In this document: positions 47,839 through 59,640 of the stretch, piece after piece
How the letters are laid out: each line of letters opens with the position of its first letter
How positions within the stretch are numbered: the first letter of the stretch is position 1
Assembly (NCBI RefSeq): GCF_018294505.1
Contig: NC_057800.1
Location: forward strand, 477,772,530 to 477,836,529
Length of the DNA stretch: 64,000 nt
Origin: Triticum aestivum
Lineage: Eukaryota > Streptophyta > Magnoliopsida > Poales > Poaceae
Direction of reading: 5' to 3'
The notes under the pieces: generated by a model
Seen by the model: only the letters and a program-made list of their open reading frames with translations
Database searches by the model: none
Told to the model about the DNA's origin: nothing
Program-made: the position numbers and the translations under genes

Positions 47839-49576
47839 TGAAAGTGCAACTATCCCTAGGTGGTTTTGGTAATTCATAACAACATATAGCTCATTGAGCT
47901 AATTCTATTCCAAGATGATTATTTCAGGAAAGCTCAATGATTGGCATGACATGGATGGTGAAAGTGGAACCCTCAAAATGCTAAGGACAAAGGATTGGCT
48001 CAAGCTCAAAAGCTCAAGACTCTTCATTTTATATTTTAGTGATCCAAGATCACATTGAGTCTTTAGGAAAAGCCAATACTATCAAGGAGGGATGAGGTGT
48101 TGCTTAATGAGCCTCTAGCTTCATGTGCTTAGTGATATGCTCCAAAACCCTCAACTACTTTCCCATATCCACATATGACCTAAACCCTAAGCCAAACTCG
48201 GTCATACCGATTCTTTCTATCCGGCGCCACCGAGTTTCACTTGTCATAAGCCACTGCCAAACCCTAGCATTTCGGTTCTACCGATAGGGATCTCGGTCTC
48301 ACCGAGATGGGATTGCAAACTCTCTGTTTCCCTTTCGCAACTTTTCGGTCTCACCGAAAGAGTGAATCGGTTCCACCGAGATTGCAATGTAAATTCAGTG
48401 TTTCCTTTTTGTAACTTTTCGGTCTCACCAAAAGAGCAAATTGGTCCCACCGAGTTCGCCTGACCAACTCTCTGATTAGCTAATTACCAAATTCGGTCCC
48501 ACCGAGTTTGTGTAATCGGTCTCACCGAGATTACGTTATGCCCAAACCCTAACCATATCGGTCCTACCGAGTTGCATGTCAGTCCCACCGAAAATCTCTA
48601 ACGGTCACTAGGTTTACCTTTTCGGTCCGACCGAGTTTGTTGATTCGGTCCCACCGAGATTGGAAAACTGTGTGTAACGGTTGGATTTTGTGTGGAGGCT
48701 ATATATACCCCTCCACCTCCTCTTCATTCGTGGAGAGAGCCATCAGAACACATACACCATTCCAACTCATATGTTCTGAGAGAGAACCACCTACTCATGT
48801 GTTGAGACCAAGATATTCCATTCCTACCATATGAATCTTGATCTCTAGCCTTCCCAAGTTGCTTTCCACTCAAATCTTCTTTCCACAAAATCCATATCCT
48901 ATGAGAGAGAGTTGAGTGTTGGGGAGACTATCATTTGAAGCACAAGAGCAAGGAGTTCATTACCTACACACCATTTGTTACTTCTTGGAGAGTGGTGTCT
49001 CCTAGATTGGCTAGGTGTCACTTGGGAGCCTCCGACAAGATTGTGGAGTTGAACCAAGGAGTTTTTAAGGGCAAGTAGATTGCCTACTTCGCGAAGATCT
49101 ACCGCTAGTGAGGCAAGTCCTGTGTGGGCGATGGCCATGGTGGGATAGACAAGGTTGCTTCTTCATGGAGCCTTTGTGGGTGGTTGCTTCTTTGTGGACC
49201 CTTCGTGGACTTGCGCAACCATTACCCTTTGTGGGTGGAGCCCTCCGTGGACTCGCGTAACCGTTACCCTTTGTGGGTTGAAGTCTCCATCAATGTGGAT
49301 GTAGGATAGCACCACCTATCCGAACCACGGGAAAAACATCTGTGTCTCCAATTGCATTTGAATCCTCCAAACCCTTCCCTTTACATTCTTGCAAGTTGCA
49401 TGCTTTACTTTCCACTGCCAATATACTCTTTGCATGCTTGCTTGAATTGTGTGATGATTGCTTGACTAGTCCTACAATAGCTAAAATCTGCCAAGAACTA
49501 AAATTGGGAAAAGGTTAAGTTTTTATTTGGTCAAGTAGTCTAATCACCCCCCTCTAGACATACTTTCGATCCTACA
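47839..49576 (+). repeat. Copia-3 5' LTR
   Basis: tgaaagtgcaac...gatcctaca. Palindrome array at about 48195-48660, then TATA-like ctatatatac at 48699-48708. CGTGGAC/GTTACCC-type short repeats near 49195-49280. Confidence 0.95.
48195..48660. repeat. Array of TCGGTNNNACCGA palindromes, Copia-3 left LTR
   Basis: Counterpart of 3868-4328 on the other strand, with around 14 members, centres mostly CCC or CTC. The right LTR copy is at about 56500-56960. It lies immediately upstream of the TATA-like box. Confidence 0.9.
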
Positions 49577-49578
49577 AG

Positions 49579-49590
49579 TGGTATCAGAGC
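49579..49590 (+). other. Copia-3 primer binding site
   Basis: tggtatcagagc, the standard initiator-Met tRNA primer site, two bases after the LTR. Confidence 0.95.
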
Positions 49591-49661
49591 TTTGGTCTCC
49601 ATTTGCTTTGATCTCCATAGCTTTTGGTGATCATAGCCTTGGTTTCACAACCTAGGAGAGT

Positions 49662-51826
49662 ATGGCGTCTAGCGAGGAAATTATCACCGTAGAGGTCCTT
49701 ACTTTGATGGTACTAATTTTGCTAGTTGGAAGCATAAAATGAAAATGCATATTCTTGGACATAACCCCGCCGTTTGGGCTATTGTGTGTGTTGGTTTGCA
49801 AGGTGACTTCTTTGATGGGAAAGAACCAAACCGTGAAGCTATCGCGGATGAGTTGAAGATGTTGCAATACAATGCTCAAGCTTGTGATATTCTCTTCAAC
49901 GGATTGTGCCCCGAAGAATTCAACAAAATCAGCCGTCTTGAGAATGCAAAGGAAATTTGGGACACTTTGATTGATATGCATGAAGGTACCGACTCCATCA
50001 AGGAATCCAAGTTGGATGTGCTTCAAAGTCAACTTGACAAGTTCAAAATGAAGGATGGTGAAGGTGTCGCTGAAATGTACTCTAGGCTTGCTCTCATCAC
50101 AAATGAGATTGCCGGCTTAGGAAGTGAAGAGATGACCGATAGATTCATCATCAAGAAGATTCTAAGAGCCTTGGATGGAAAACATGATACCGTGTGCACA
50201 TTGATCCAAATGATGCCCAATTACAAAGATCTCAAGCCTACGGAGGTGATTGGAAGAATTGTTGCTCATGAGATGTCACTTAAGGATAAAGAGGAACTTC
50301 ACAACAAATCAAGTGGTGCCTACAAAGCCTCATGTGAAGCCCCTACATCATCAAGTGAGAAACAAGACTTCAATGAAGAATTGAGCTTAATGGTGAAGAA
50401 CTTCAACAAGTTCTACAAGAGTAGAAGCAAAGATAGAAGCTTCAAGTCAAGGTCCTACAATGACAAAAGATCTTCTAGTCGAGAGCGAAACTGCTACAAT
50501 TGTGGAAGACCCGGACACTATTCCAATGAGTGTACGGCTCCCTACAAGAGAAGAGAAGATTCTCCAAAAAGAAGAAGCAAAGAATCACCACCAAGAGAGA
50601 GAAGGAGTAGAGATGATCGTTATGAACGAAGATACTCACGGAGAAGCAAGGATTCGGAAAGGAAGGAAAAATCATCAAGGAGTTATACAAAACGAAGACA
50701 TCAAGCTCATGTTGGTGAATGGGTATCCGGCTCCGACTCCGACAGCCACTCCGAGAGAAGTTATCACTCCGACTCCGAAGATACTCAAGATGAAGGTGTT
50801 GCCGGTCTAGCACTTGTGTCAACCAACTCCTACGACATATTTGACTCACCAAATGAAGGAATTGGAAGATGCTTCACGACCAAAGGTCCTAAGGTAACAC
50901 ACCCCGAGTATGTTGATTTCAATAGTGATGAAGATGACTTGTTAGGCGATGATTTGCTTGTTGACAACTCTAGTGATGAATACTATGATGAAACGTCAAT
51001 TAATCATGCTAATCAAGATAAAACGAATGACAATGATAAGGAGAAGATTGAGGCTCTAACTAAAGAACTAAACACTCTTAAGTTAGCTCATGAAACTATC
51101 TTCGAAGATCATCGAGAACTTTTAAGAGCTCATGAGAAATTACGCTTTGAAAAACTCAATCTTGAGCAAGAGCATGAGTTCTTAAAAGCAATCAATGATG
51201 ATCTCCGCAAGAAAAGTTCTTCTTACATTGCCAAGCGTTTACTCTTATCCACTTACATGCCTCAAGTCAAGTCTAGTAACAAGAAAGATTCTTTCTCTAG
51301 CAGTAACAATGATCATGCTAAATCCAATATTGTTGCTTCTAGTAGTTCTCTTGATTCCACTAATGATTCTCTTAGCCAAGTTACACTTGAGCAAGAAAAT
51401 AGCTTATTGAAGGGAATTATAGAGAAAGGAGTGTACAAAAGCCTTGCCGGGAGTAAGCAATTCGAGGAAATTGTGCGCAAGCAAGGAATGCACCGGAAGA
51501 ATCAAGGTGTTGGTTTTGAACGAAAGTTCAATGCCAATGGAGTTGAGTGGGAAGAAGATCAATACCCCAAGACAAAGTTTGTTCCTCAACAAGAGAAGTA
51601 TGATACTTCTTTCAATGGGACACAAGCTCAAGATGATCTTCCACCACAAGACTACAAGCAAAAAGGCAAGGATAAGCTTCAAGAGGAAATTGATGCATTT
51701 GAAGAAGCTCCTAAGACCTTAGTCAAGTGGATTCCCAAGACTACTTCAAGTTCCACTTCATCAAGTACGACTACAACTCCAAGGATTCCCATCAAGATGG
51801 TGTGGATCCAAAAGAAGAAGAACTAG
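49662..51826 (+). pseudogene. Copia-3 long gag, frameshifted near its start
   Basis: The natural ATG is at 49662 (MASS). A missing A near 49676-49680 puts the rest in another frame, which reads PYFDGTNFASWKHKMKMHI and is then open to 51826. Domains: UBN2-type gag (W..L.D.HEGTDSIKESKLD, LQSQLDKFKM), an Arg/Ser-rich stretch, zinc knuckle CYNCGRPGHYSNEC at residues 252-265 of the 49739 frame, an acidic region, a coiled-coil segment (EALTKELNTLKLAHETI) and a Ser/Thr-rich end with a stop at 51824. Gag packages RNA into particles. An internal Met at 49739 could start a 695-residue product lacking the first ~25 residues. Confidence 0.85.
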
Positions 51827-53584
51827 AGAGTTCTTGAGGGTGACTCCACCAACATACTTCACTCTTATCATTTTGGCAAGAACAAGTGCAATCAACTTCC
51901 ACATCTTGCACTAGTTCAAGGAGTCACAAACCCTCTTGTTGGTAAGACAAGGGACAAGGTAACCTAAAAGTTTTCATGGACATCATCTTGTTTGTGTGCA
52001 TCACTCTATGTCTATGGATATCCTTGTTTGTTCCTTGTGGGACTAACCCATGTAGGTATTGAAAGTGCAATTCACTCAAATGGATAGCTCCAAGTGATCT
52101 ACATCAACATTGAGCGTCCACATCTTCAACATCTACATGAAGTCATCATCGACAAAACCCGAGGTTAGTTCATCCCTCTAAGGGGGGATATCACATCTAG
52201 GGGGAGCTTTACTCTAAGACTTGAGCTAAAGTAACTCTAAAGATGTGAACACAACAATGCTTTATGTAAAAGTGGTAACCCCACTTGAGCTTAAACGATG
52301 AGTATGACCTATGATCAAGTGTTCTCACTTGACTCCTAAGTCAATATACTCATATATAGATGACCTTGTCATCGCAAATTGCTTGGTAGATGCTAGAATT
52401 GGTTGTGCATGCCTTGTCACATATTTCATTTGCCATCTTATTGTGTGAGCATGCTGGTTGCATATTTTACTCATTCGAGGACATCCACTTGTTGTTTTGA
52501 TTGTTTGGTTTTATTTCTTTTTGCCAAGTGGATGGACAAGAATGCCTAAGAACCTCCTCTAGCTATCTATGCTTTTCTCGTCTCAAACTCTATTCATGCT
52601 ACATCACAAAATTTGATCAAGTCAGATTCGAACCACTCTGTGTGAGGAGCGCTCGGAGTCCCCGATTCGTCATAGACTTAAACTTCCAAAACCTCTTTAT
52701 GATTCTCGGTCTGACCGATACCCCACTTTCGGTCCTACCGAGATCATTAAGTTGATCTAGGTTTTCGATCTCGGTGCAACCGATTTGAACCTTTCGGTCA
52801 CACCGAGTTGCAATAACTGTATATAGTTTTGCATCTCGGTGCCACCGAGTCGTTCCACTCAGTCACACCGACAGGGTCGGGCTATATATAGTCACGGGCA
52901 AAAATTTGGAAATTTCTTCGAACCCCTTCGCCCGCGCGATAGCCTGCTCTGCCAACATGGTCTCCGGATCGTCTCCTCGCTGCCAACCGCCTCCAGTCGC
53001 TGGTCTCCGTCGCCGTCAACAGAATTCTGCCCCACCGTTGCCGCCGTAGCGAGTCTCCGCCGAACTAGGGTATGGACTCGAACTTTGTGCTATTCTCCAA
53101 TCCGATTCTTAGCACATTGTGATCATCATGATTCTTGCCACGATTGAAACACTCCTATCCAGTCAATTCGCTCGTAGATTAAGTTTGATTCGAAAATTTT
53201 AGGGTTAGGTTTCCGCCGAAACCATCTCGGACCCACCAAGTTGAAAAACTCGGTCCCACCGATTTGGCTTATGCCGTTGCACAAGTGAGACTCGGTCTGA
53301 CCGAGAATTACTTATCGGTGTGACCGATTTTGGAACTTTGTGAAACCCTAGCAGTCTCGGTGCCACCGAACTGTGACTCGGTCCAACCGAGTTCACTAGT
53401 TTAGGTTCCAAAACTGCTTCGGTATCACCAAGTTTGAAAATCGGTAGATCCGAGATGATTTCAGTGGGAAACTAAAACTAAGTTTTTGGATCATTCTTTT
53501 GCAAAAATCTCTGCATTTTTTGATGCTCATCCACTCTACCTCATCTATAAACTATTCACAGGGTCAGCAGTCAGCTTGTTCATC
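51827..53584 (+). other. Copia-3 spacer between gag and env-like ORF; pol deleted
   Basis: No protease/IN/RT/RNase H motif in any frame. The part at about 52290-52360 matches the Copia-2 post-pol spacer (5925-5990), so the deletion removed pol between the gag end and this point. A second palindrome array is present at 52705-52875 and 53226-53455, directly before the env-like ORF. Confidence 0.8.
52705..53455. repeat. TCGGTNNNACCGA palindromes upstream of the env-like ORF
   Basis: Two clusters, about 14 members: 52705-52875 (centres CTG, CCT, GCA, CAC, GCC and one TCAGT variant) and 53226-53455 (several with one mismatch). The same motif as in the LTRs but with more varied centres. Confidence 0.85.
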
Positions 53585-55612
53585 ATGTCAGACCAGAGTG
53601 ACAGCCAGAATGTGTCAGAACAGCAGGTGCACATGAGTGAGGGCACTAGTCCCTCCAGCTCTTCGGATGATGGCAGCAGAAGTACCCCAAGCAATTTACC
53701 AAAAGCTGCCACCAGACAAAGGAAGAAAAGAACTTCAGATTCTAAGGATGAAGATTATGTGGCAGAAGAGGAAGCCACATCAAAGAGAGTTGAGCCAGCT
53801 CAAGGCACAAAGCCAGGGTTAAAGATCAAAAGGCCAGCAGGCAGGCAGCCTATGTCAAAGGCCAGAGCTTAAACTAAAAAGCCTGCACCCAAAGAGCCAG
53901 TTGCTGCTGAAGGCAAGAAGAGGAAGGAAAGGGTCAAGAAGACCGTGGCCAGAGTTCTTGGAAAGGCTTCCATCATGGAAGAGGAAGAGGAAGAAGAGGT
54001 TGCTGCACCAGCACCTAAGGCACCCAAGCTAATGGGTGATGCTATAAAATCAGGGGCTACTGCATCTAAGCCCAATGCTGCATCAAAGGTCAAGACAGCA
54101 CCAAAGAGAAATACAAGGAGCATACCTGCTGCTGAGAAGAACAAGGCCCTAGTGCCTGAAGCTGCTGAAGAAGAGGATGAAGAGCAAGTTCTCAGAAAAC
54201 TCAAGCCCAAGATCCCAGACCACAATGATGCTCATCCTGTGGCTGAGGATATGAAGCTCAGGAGAGACTCAGGGCTCAAGAAGTGGAGAGAAGCAGATCC
54301 GTATGCTTCAAGGAGAAAAACTGCTGTGGATTACAGATTTCACACCAAGGAACAGCAAGATTTCTATGAGACAGTTTTGTTGGACAAGAAGCCAATTGTT
54401 TGTGACATGAGATGGGTCGACTGGACCTACATGAAGGAAAATGAGGAACACTACCCTGGAGTGTATGACAGCTTTAGTGCGTGTGGAGTTGCAGACTTTG
54501 TTGGGCAGAAGCTCACAAAGTGGAACGAGGAGCTAATCATGCAGTTCTACTCCACAACACACTTCTACCCAGATGGAAGGATCACATGGATGTCTGAAGG
54601 TACGAGGTACCAATCAACTGTTGAGGAATGGGCAAGGTTGATCAATGCCCCAGAGGAGCAAGCAGATAACTTGGACATCTATGCCAAGAAGAAGATGGAC
54701 CACAACTCAATGTCCAACATGTACAAGGAGATTCCCAATGAAGCTCTTGATACTTTCATGTTTGGGTCTGTGCATTATCTTCTGTCAGGGCTGCCAACTA
54801 TAAATTGGATTTTGAGGCACACTCTCCTGCCCAAGTCTGGAGATCACAAGATGATCAGAGGCCATGCAATCAATTTGCTTCATGTATTTGATGTACCTCA
54901 GAAATTCAAGGTCATGAGCCTCATAGTAGAGACTATCAAGAGGACTGTAGCAGACCAGAAGAGGAGCTGTGGATATGCCCCTCAAATTCAGGAGCTCATT
55001 AACTCAAAGATGGGCACGGGCATATACTTATTGGACAAGGAACACCTGCCTATCCGTCCAGATTTTGAGGACAATCAAGTTGTGATGACTGAAAATGAAC
55101 CATCGTCTGCACAAGCACAAGCAAAGAAGGAGAAGGCAAGGAAGGAGAAAGCTGCTAAGATGCCAACTCAAGAGGAGGCATCTGAATATTTCTTGAAAAC
55201 CAAACAAGAGCAGCTTGGTTACCTGATTGCATCCACCCTGTGGACTGAGAAAGGACTATCCACCCTAACTCAGAACCAGGCAAGCTTAGAGAGAATCATG
55301 GAACAAAAGTTCTATGACTTGGATGTCAAGGTGACAGAGATTCAGACTGCAGTGGAGCAGCTCCAGGATGATATGCAGGAGAGGAAAGGGAAGACAACCA
55401 CTGATGCCTTTGCCAGAGTGCCACGAGGTCCGAGGTCGTCTGCAGTGCCAGTTCCTGACACAAGAGCAACTGCCTCAGCTCCAGCCGTAGCACCAGCCCA
55501 ACTTGCTCCAGCGTCTACTTCAGCTCCAACTCCAGCGTCTACTTCAGCGTCTACGGAAGCCTTCGTCCTTGGAGTGATCCGGACTCCACCACCACCTAAA
55601 GATCAAGCCTGA
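53585..55612 (+). pseudogene. Copia-3 env-like / plant-transposon-protein ORF with one stop
   Basis: One frame of 676 codons including the stop, from ATG 53585 (MSDQSDSQ) to 55612, interrupted only by TAA at 53870-53872. The N-terminus is Ser/Lys/Glu-rich with basic clusters that could be nuclear signals. A globular middle (YRFHTKEQQDFYE, VADFVGQKLTKWNEELIMQFYST, STVEEWARLINAP) resembles plant 'putative plant transposon protein' domains found in retroelements. Then come a coiled coil (IMEQKFYDLDVKVTEIQTAV) and an Ala/Pro/Ser/Thr tail. It sits where SIRE-lineage elements carry an env-like gene; I see no signal peptide or clear membrane helix, so an envelope role is not shown. Confidence 0.75.
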
Positions 55613-56140
55613 GCGTCGATCTAGCACTATGCATTTTCTAGGAACTTTTTGGTAACTTGCTGCCAAAGGGGGAGAAAAATGTATAGATCATAGGCTTCGA
55701 GAGAGAGTGTGTTGCTTTTTTCTCTCTTGCTTTATTTGGTGGTTTTTCGAACTTTGTTTGCTTTTGAGTGCTTGAGATACTACGTCATTATCTGTGAGAC
55801 ATTGATGATCATGTGTTTGATCATAAGCTACACTTAATGTTTGCTTAATGCTATTATCTTATCTATCTTATGTGATCATTCACTATTCTTGGTGATGAGT
55901 GCATGTATTTCATTCTTATCATTTTAAGCGCTCCACCAAGATGTATGTGACATGGAAGAGTAACCCATGACTCTAACTCTTTGTGCATTTGCAGTCCAAA
56001 GCAAATTTTAAATATGCACAAATTTAGGGGGAGCTCTTACTTATCACATACTTCTCAAAGCGACGATATATTTCATGCTTATTATCATTTGTCGAAGCTT
56101 TGATCTATATGTTGTCATCAATTACCAAAAAGGGGGAGAT
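55613..56140 (+). other. Copia-3 3' spacer and polypurine tract
   Basis: No coding frame. Ends in ccaaaaagggggagat (56125-56140), the PPT. Confidence 0.85.
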
Positions 56141-57879
56141 TGAAAGTGCAACTATCCCTAGGTGGTTTTGGTAATTCATAACAACATATAGCTCATTGAG
56201 CTAATGCTATTCCAAGATGATTATTTCAGGAAAGCTCAATGATTGGCATGGCATGGATGGTGAAAGTGGAACCCTCAAAATGCTAAGGACAAAGGATTGG
56301 CTCAAGCTCAAAAGCTCAAGACTCTTCATTTTATATTTTAGTGATCCAAGATCACATTGAGTCTTTAGGAAAAGCCAATACTATCAAGGAGGGATGAGGT
56401 GTTGCTTAATGAGCCTCTTGTTTCATGTGCTTAGTGATATGCTCCAAAACCCTCAACTACTTTCCCATATCCACATATGACCTAAACCCTAAGCCAAACT
56501 TGGTCATACCGATTCTTTCTATCCGGCGCCACCGAGTTTCACTTGTCATAAGCCACTGCCAAACCCTAGCATTTCGGTTCTACCGATAGGGATCTCGGTC
56601 TCACCGAGATGGGATTGCAAACTCTCTGTTTCCCTTTCGTAACTTTTCGGTCTCACCGAAAGAGCGAATCGGTCCCACCAAGATTGCAATGTAAATTCAG
56701 TGTTTCCTTTTTGTAACTTTTCGGTCTCACCGAAAGAGCAAATCAGTCCCACCGAGTTCGCCTGACCAACTCTCTGGTTAGCTAATTACCAAATTCGGTC
56801 CCACCGAGTTTGTGTAATCGGTCTCACCGAGATTACGTTATGCCCAAACCCTAACCATATCGGTCCTACCGAGTTGCATATCAGTCCCACCGAAAATCTC
56901 TAACGGTCACTAGGTTTACCTTTTCGGTCTGACCGAGTTTGTTGATTCGGTCCCACCGAGATTGGAAAACTGTGTGTAACGGTTGGATTTTGTGTGGAGG
57001 CTATATATACCCCTCCACCTCCTCTTCATTCATGGAGAGAGCCATCAGAACACATACACCATTCCAACTCATATGTTCTGAGAGAGAACCACCTACTCAT
57101 GTGTTGAGACCAAGATATTCCATTCCTACCATATGAATCTTGATCTCTAGCCTTCCCAAGTTGCTTTCCACTCAAATCTTCTTTCCACAAAATCCATATC
57201 CTATGAGAGAGAGTTGAGTGTTGGGGAGACTATCATTTGAAGCACAAGAGCAAGGAGTTCATTACCTACACACCATTTGTTACTTCTTGGAGAGTGGTGT
57301 CTCCTAGATTGGCTAGGTGTCACTTGGGAGCCTCCGACAAGATTGTGGAGTTGAACCAAGGAGTTTGTAAGGGCAAGGAGATCGCCTACTTCGTGAAGAT
57401 CTACCGCTAGTGAGGCAAGTCCTGTGTGGGCGATGGCCATGGTGGGATAGACAAGGTTGCTTATTCGTGGACCCTTTGTGGGTGGTTGCTTCTTCGTGGA
57501 CCCTTCGTGGACTCGCGCAACCGTTACCCTTTGTGGGTGGAGCCCTCCGTGGACTCGCGCAACCGTTACCCTTTGTGGGTTGAAGTCTCCATCAACGTGG
57601 ATGTAGGATAGCACCACCTATCCGAACCACGGGAAAAACATCCGTGTCTCCAATTGCGTTTGAATCCTCCAAGCCCTTCCCTTTACATTCTTGCAAGTTG
57701 CATGCTTTACTTTCCGCTGCCAATATACTCTTTGCATGCTTGCTTGAATTGTGTGATGATTGCTTGACTAGTCCTACAATAGCTAAAATCTGCCAAGAAC
57801 TAAAATTGGGAAAAGGTTAAGTTTTTATTTGGTCAAGTAGTTTAATCACCCCCCCTCTAGACATACTTTCGATCCTACA
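56141..57879 (+). repeat. Copia-3 3' LTR
   Basis: Contains a tandem pair gtggactcgcgcaaccgtta... (about 32 bp at 57506 and 57549) and TATA-like ctatatatac at 57001-57010. Confidence 0.95.
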
Positions 57880-57983
57880 GTTCGGCCATGGGTCGAGTGG
57901 CTGTCGAGCATTATTCCGAGGAGGTTCTCGAGGGTGCTCGATTGATAGAGGCCCAGTGCTCGAAAAATATTATGTTTGAGTGA

Positions 57984-59163
57984 TATGTATTCTCATTGTA
58001 AACACAATGCTTGTATGAAGTTTTTATAAGGCTATGTTTATACTTTTGCCTGAAAGTAGTATGATGCCTCCTGTGCGGCCGTTTATGTATACATGTGTAT
58101 AACCTGAAAGATTGCAGCCATTGGCTTCAACCCCCACGCATATAATGCGGAGGTGCTCACAAAAAACGCGTGTTCACACTTAAGCCAATGTCTTGGTCCT
58201 ATTAAGGAGGTGATAGCGTAGCGAACAAGGTAACCGGACTATAATGCTTTAACACTTTCACTTAGCCATAGGAGTTTGACAGTGGGGCTACTAGATAGCC
58301 CCTGGTGGCTCCGCACTCTCCCGATCGCGGGGTGCGTACATGCCTGGACGGAAAATGGCCCTTTGTTAAGGCGGAGGAATTCTAACATTCCGATAGGTCA
58401 TCGAATGGTTGACCAGTCTCACGCTATATCATGATAGTCAGTTTTCGGCTTTCTCTACTGAGGTGCTCGTCCGGATGAACCAGGGCACAATCGCAGTAGT
58501 TCTCCTGGTGCTACCTTAGCCGATAAAGCGGAACGTAAGGCACCAAAACACAGGAGCCGGGCAAACCCAACATTTGACCAAAGACAATGATTCGGAGCTG
58601 ATGCATATAAGGCCAAACTCGCGACGCCGAACACTCCCTAAGGTATTCGGTCTTTATGGTATAAACCGGGCCTAGATAGTGCCCTTTGTAAGAAGCCCCT
58701 TGTGTCCAGGTACGTGCATTATTCTGGCGTGGCCACATGCCAAGACGTCAGCATCCTTCTCAACTATGCTGAGAATTCGATGGATATGTATCAACAAGAG
58801 ACAGTAAAAAAGGTTTACGCAGGGTCTTAATCTAAAAAGAATCCTTGGAGCGGGTCCCTGCTGCACGTCTGCGCCTGTGTCTCCGTTGTGCCGTATCCTA
58901 GACGGGTGTGGCACGATGATCATCTGTAAAGGAGAGGAACTTAGGTGAAAAAGTTGTCATGCAAAAGTATAGTTTTTAAAGAAACTATGTATAATTCAAG
59001 ATGAGTAAAAATTGCCACTTGTCTGCGCGCGTTGAGCCCCTTGTATTTGTAATAGGGGTGCGACCATTGATCCGGTATGAATGACATATATCTGCGCCGG
59101 ACTCGTCTAACCGTGTCCGAGGTCTTGACGACCTGATAAATGTTTTAGTTGGTCGGATTGTTT
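57984..59163 (-). other. Gypsy-3 spacer where RT and integrase are missing
   Basis: About 1.2 kb between the antisense gene end (TGA 57981-57983) and the protease end. No RT, RNase H or integrase motif on either strand. It probably holds the 3' UTR of the antisense gene and the pol deletion junction. Confidence 0.65.
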
Positions 59164-59640
59164 TTAGTGTGCAGCTGCCAAGGCAGCCGCAGTCTCTTCG
59201 GCGCGCAAAGATTGCTTAATACTTCCGTTCACTGTAATGATGCCACGTGGGCCGGGCATCTTGAGTGTGAGGGAAGCGTAGTGCGGTATTGCATTAAAGA
59301 AAACGAAAGCTTCGCGTCCGAGCAATGCTTGATAGCCGCTTTGTAACGGAGCGATGTGGAAGGTTAAATGTTCGCTACAGAAGTTATCGGGGGAGCCGAA
59401 TATAACCTTTAGTAGCAGGGAGCCTGTGCAATGAGCCCCTGGGCCTGGCGTTACTCCTTTAAAGGTAGTATTGCTTTGGCAAATTTTTGTTGCGTCTATC
59501 CCCATTTCGCGGATTGTATCCTGATGTATCATGTTTAGACTGCTGCCACCGTCCATCAGGACTCGTGTGAAGTGATATCCGTCAATTATTGGGTCTAATA
59601 CTAGGGCATCCCATCCTGCACGCTGGATACTTGCTGAGTA
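59164..59640 (-). pseudogene. Gypsy-3 aspartic protease
   Basis: The minus-strand frame has the catalytic MDGGSSLNM at its open start (59556), preceded in frame by GYHFTRVL, then GYQALLGREAFVFF and MPGPRGIITVNG. Gypsy retropepsins use D-G/S-G; the DGGSS form is common in plant Gypsy gag-pol. The frame ends at AAALAAAH. RT should follow but is absent, so the polyprotein is truncated here. Confidence 0.82.

Larger units (their letters stand above)
47839..57879 (+). mobile_element. Copia-3: Maximus-like Copia element without pol
   Basis: LTRs 47839-49576 (1,738 bp) and 56141-57879 (1,739 bp), perfect TSD gttcg (47834-47838 and 57880-57884), iMet primer site and PPT, all in plus orientation. The interior holds a long gag and an env-like ORF with a spacer between, but no protease, integrase, RT or RNase H. 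The LTRs differ at roughly 36 sites (about 2%) by eye. It is related to Copia-2 in LTR body and spacer, with a different LTR first segment. Confidence 0.94.
45010..57983 (+). pseudogene. Gypsy-3 antisense spliced gene ('putative gypsy type transposon' protein)
   Basis: Five plus-strand exons with GT-AG borders: 45010-45849, 45921-46268, 46350-46731, 46877-46991, 47069-47838 resuming at 57885-57983 beyond Copia-3. Phases agree throughout. Exon 1 (280 residues: HFLRGLGLTLDPFVRGLMFYYGL, LHISTFIVVCEAFL, LWEFNPEGPRAIQIFLG) matches the plant domain Pfam calls Transposase_28. Exons 2-3 are low-complexity and charged. Exons 4-5 are a long coiled coil (ELARAKEQARISNAAALKAAEELKAEK region), then a helical C-terminus. 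Breaks: a G9 run at 46044-46052 that shifts frame, and the Copia-3 insertion, whose first bases form TGA. About 850 codons when unbroken; biochemical function unknown. Confidence 0.82.

Noticed and set aside
50460..50852. Out-of-frame ORFs on both strands inside Copia-3 gag
   Set aside because: Shadows of the Arg/Ser-rich gag segment.
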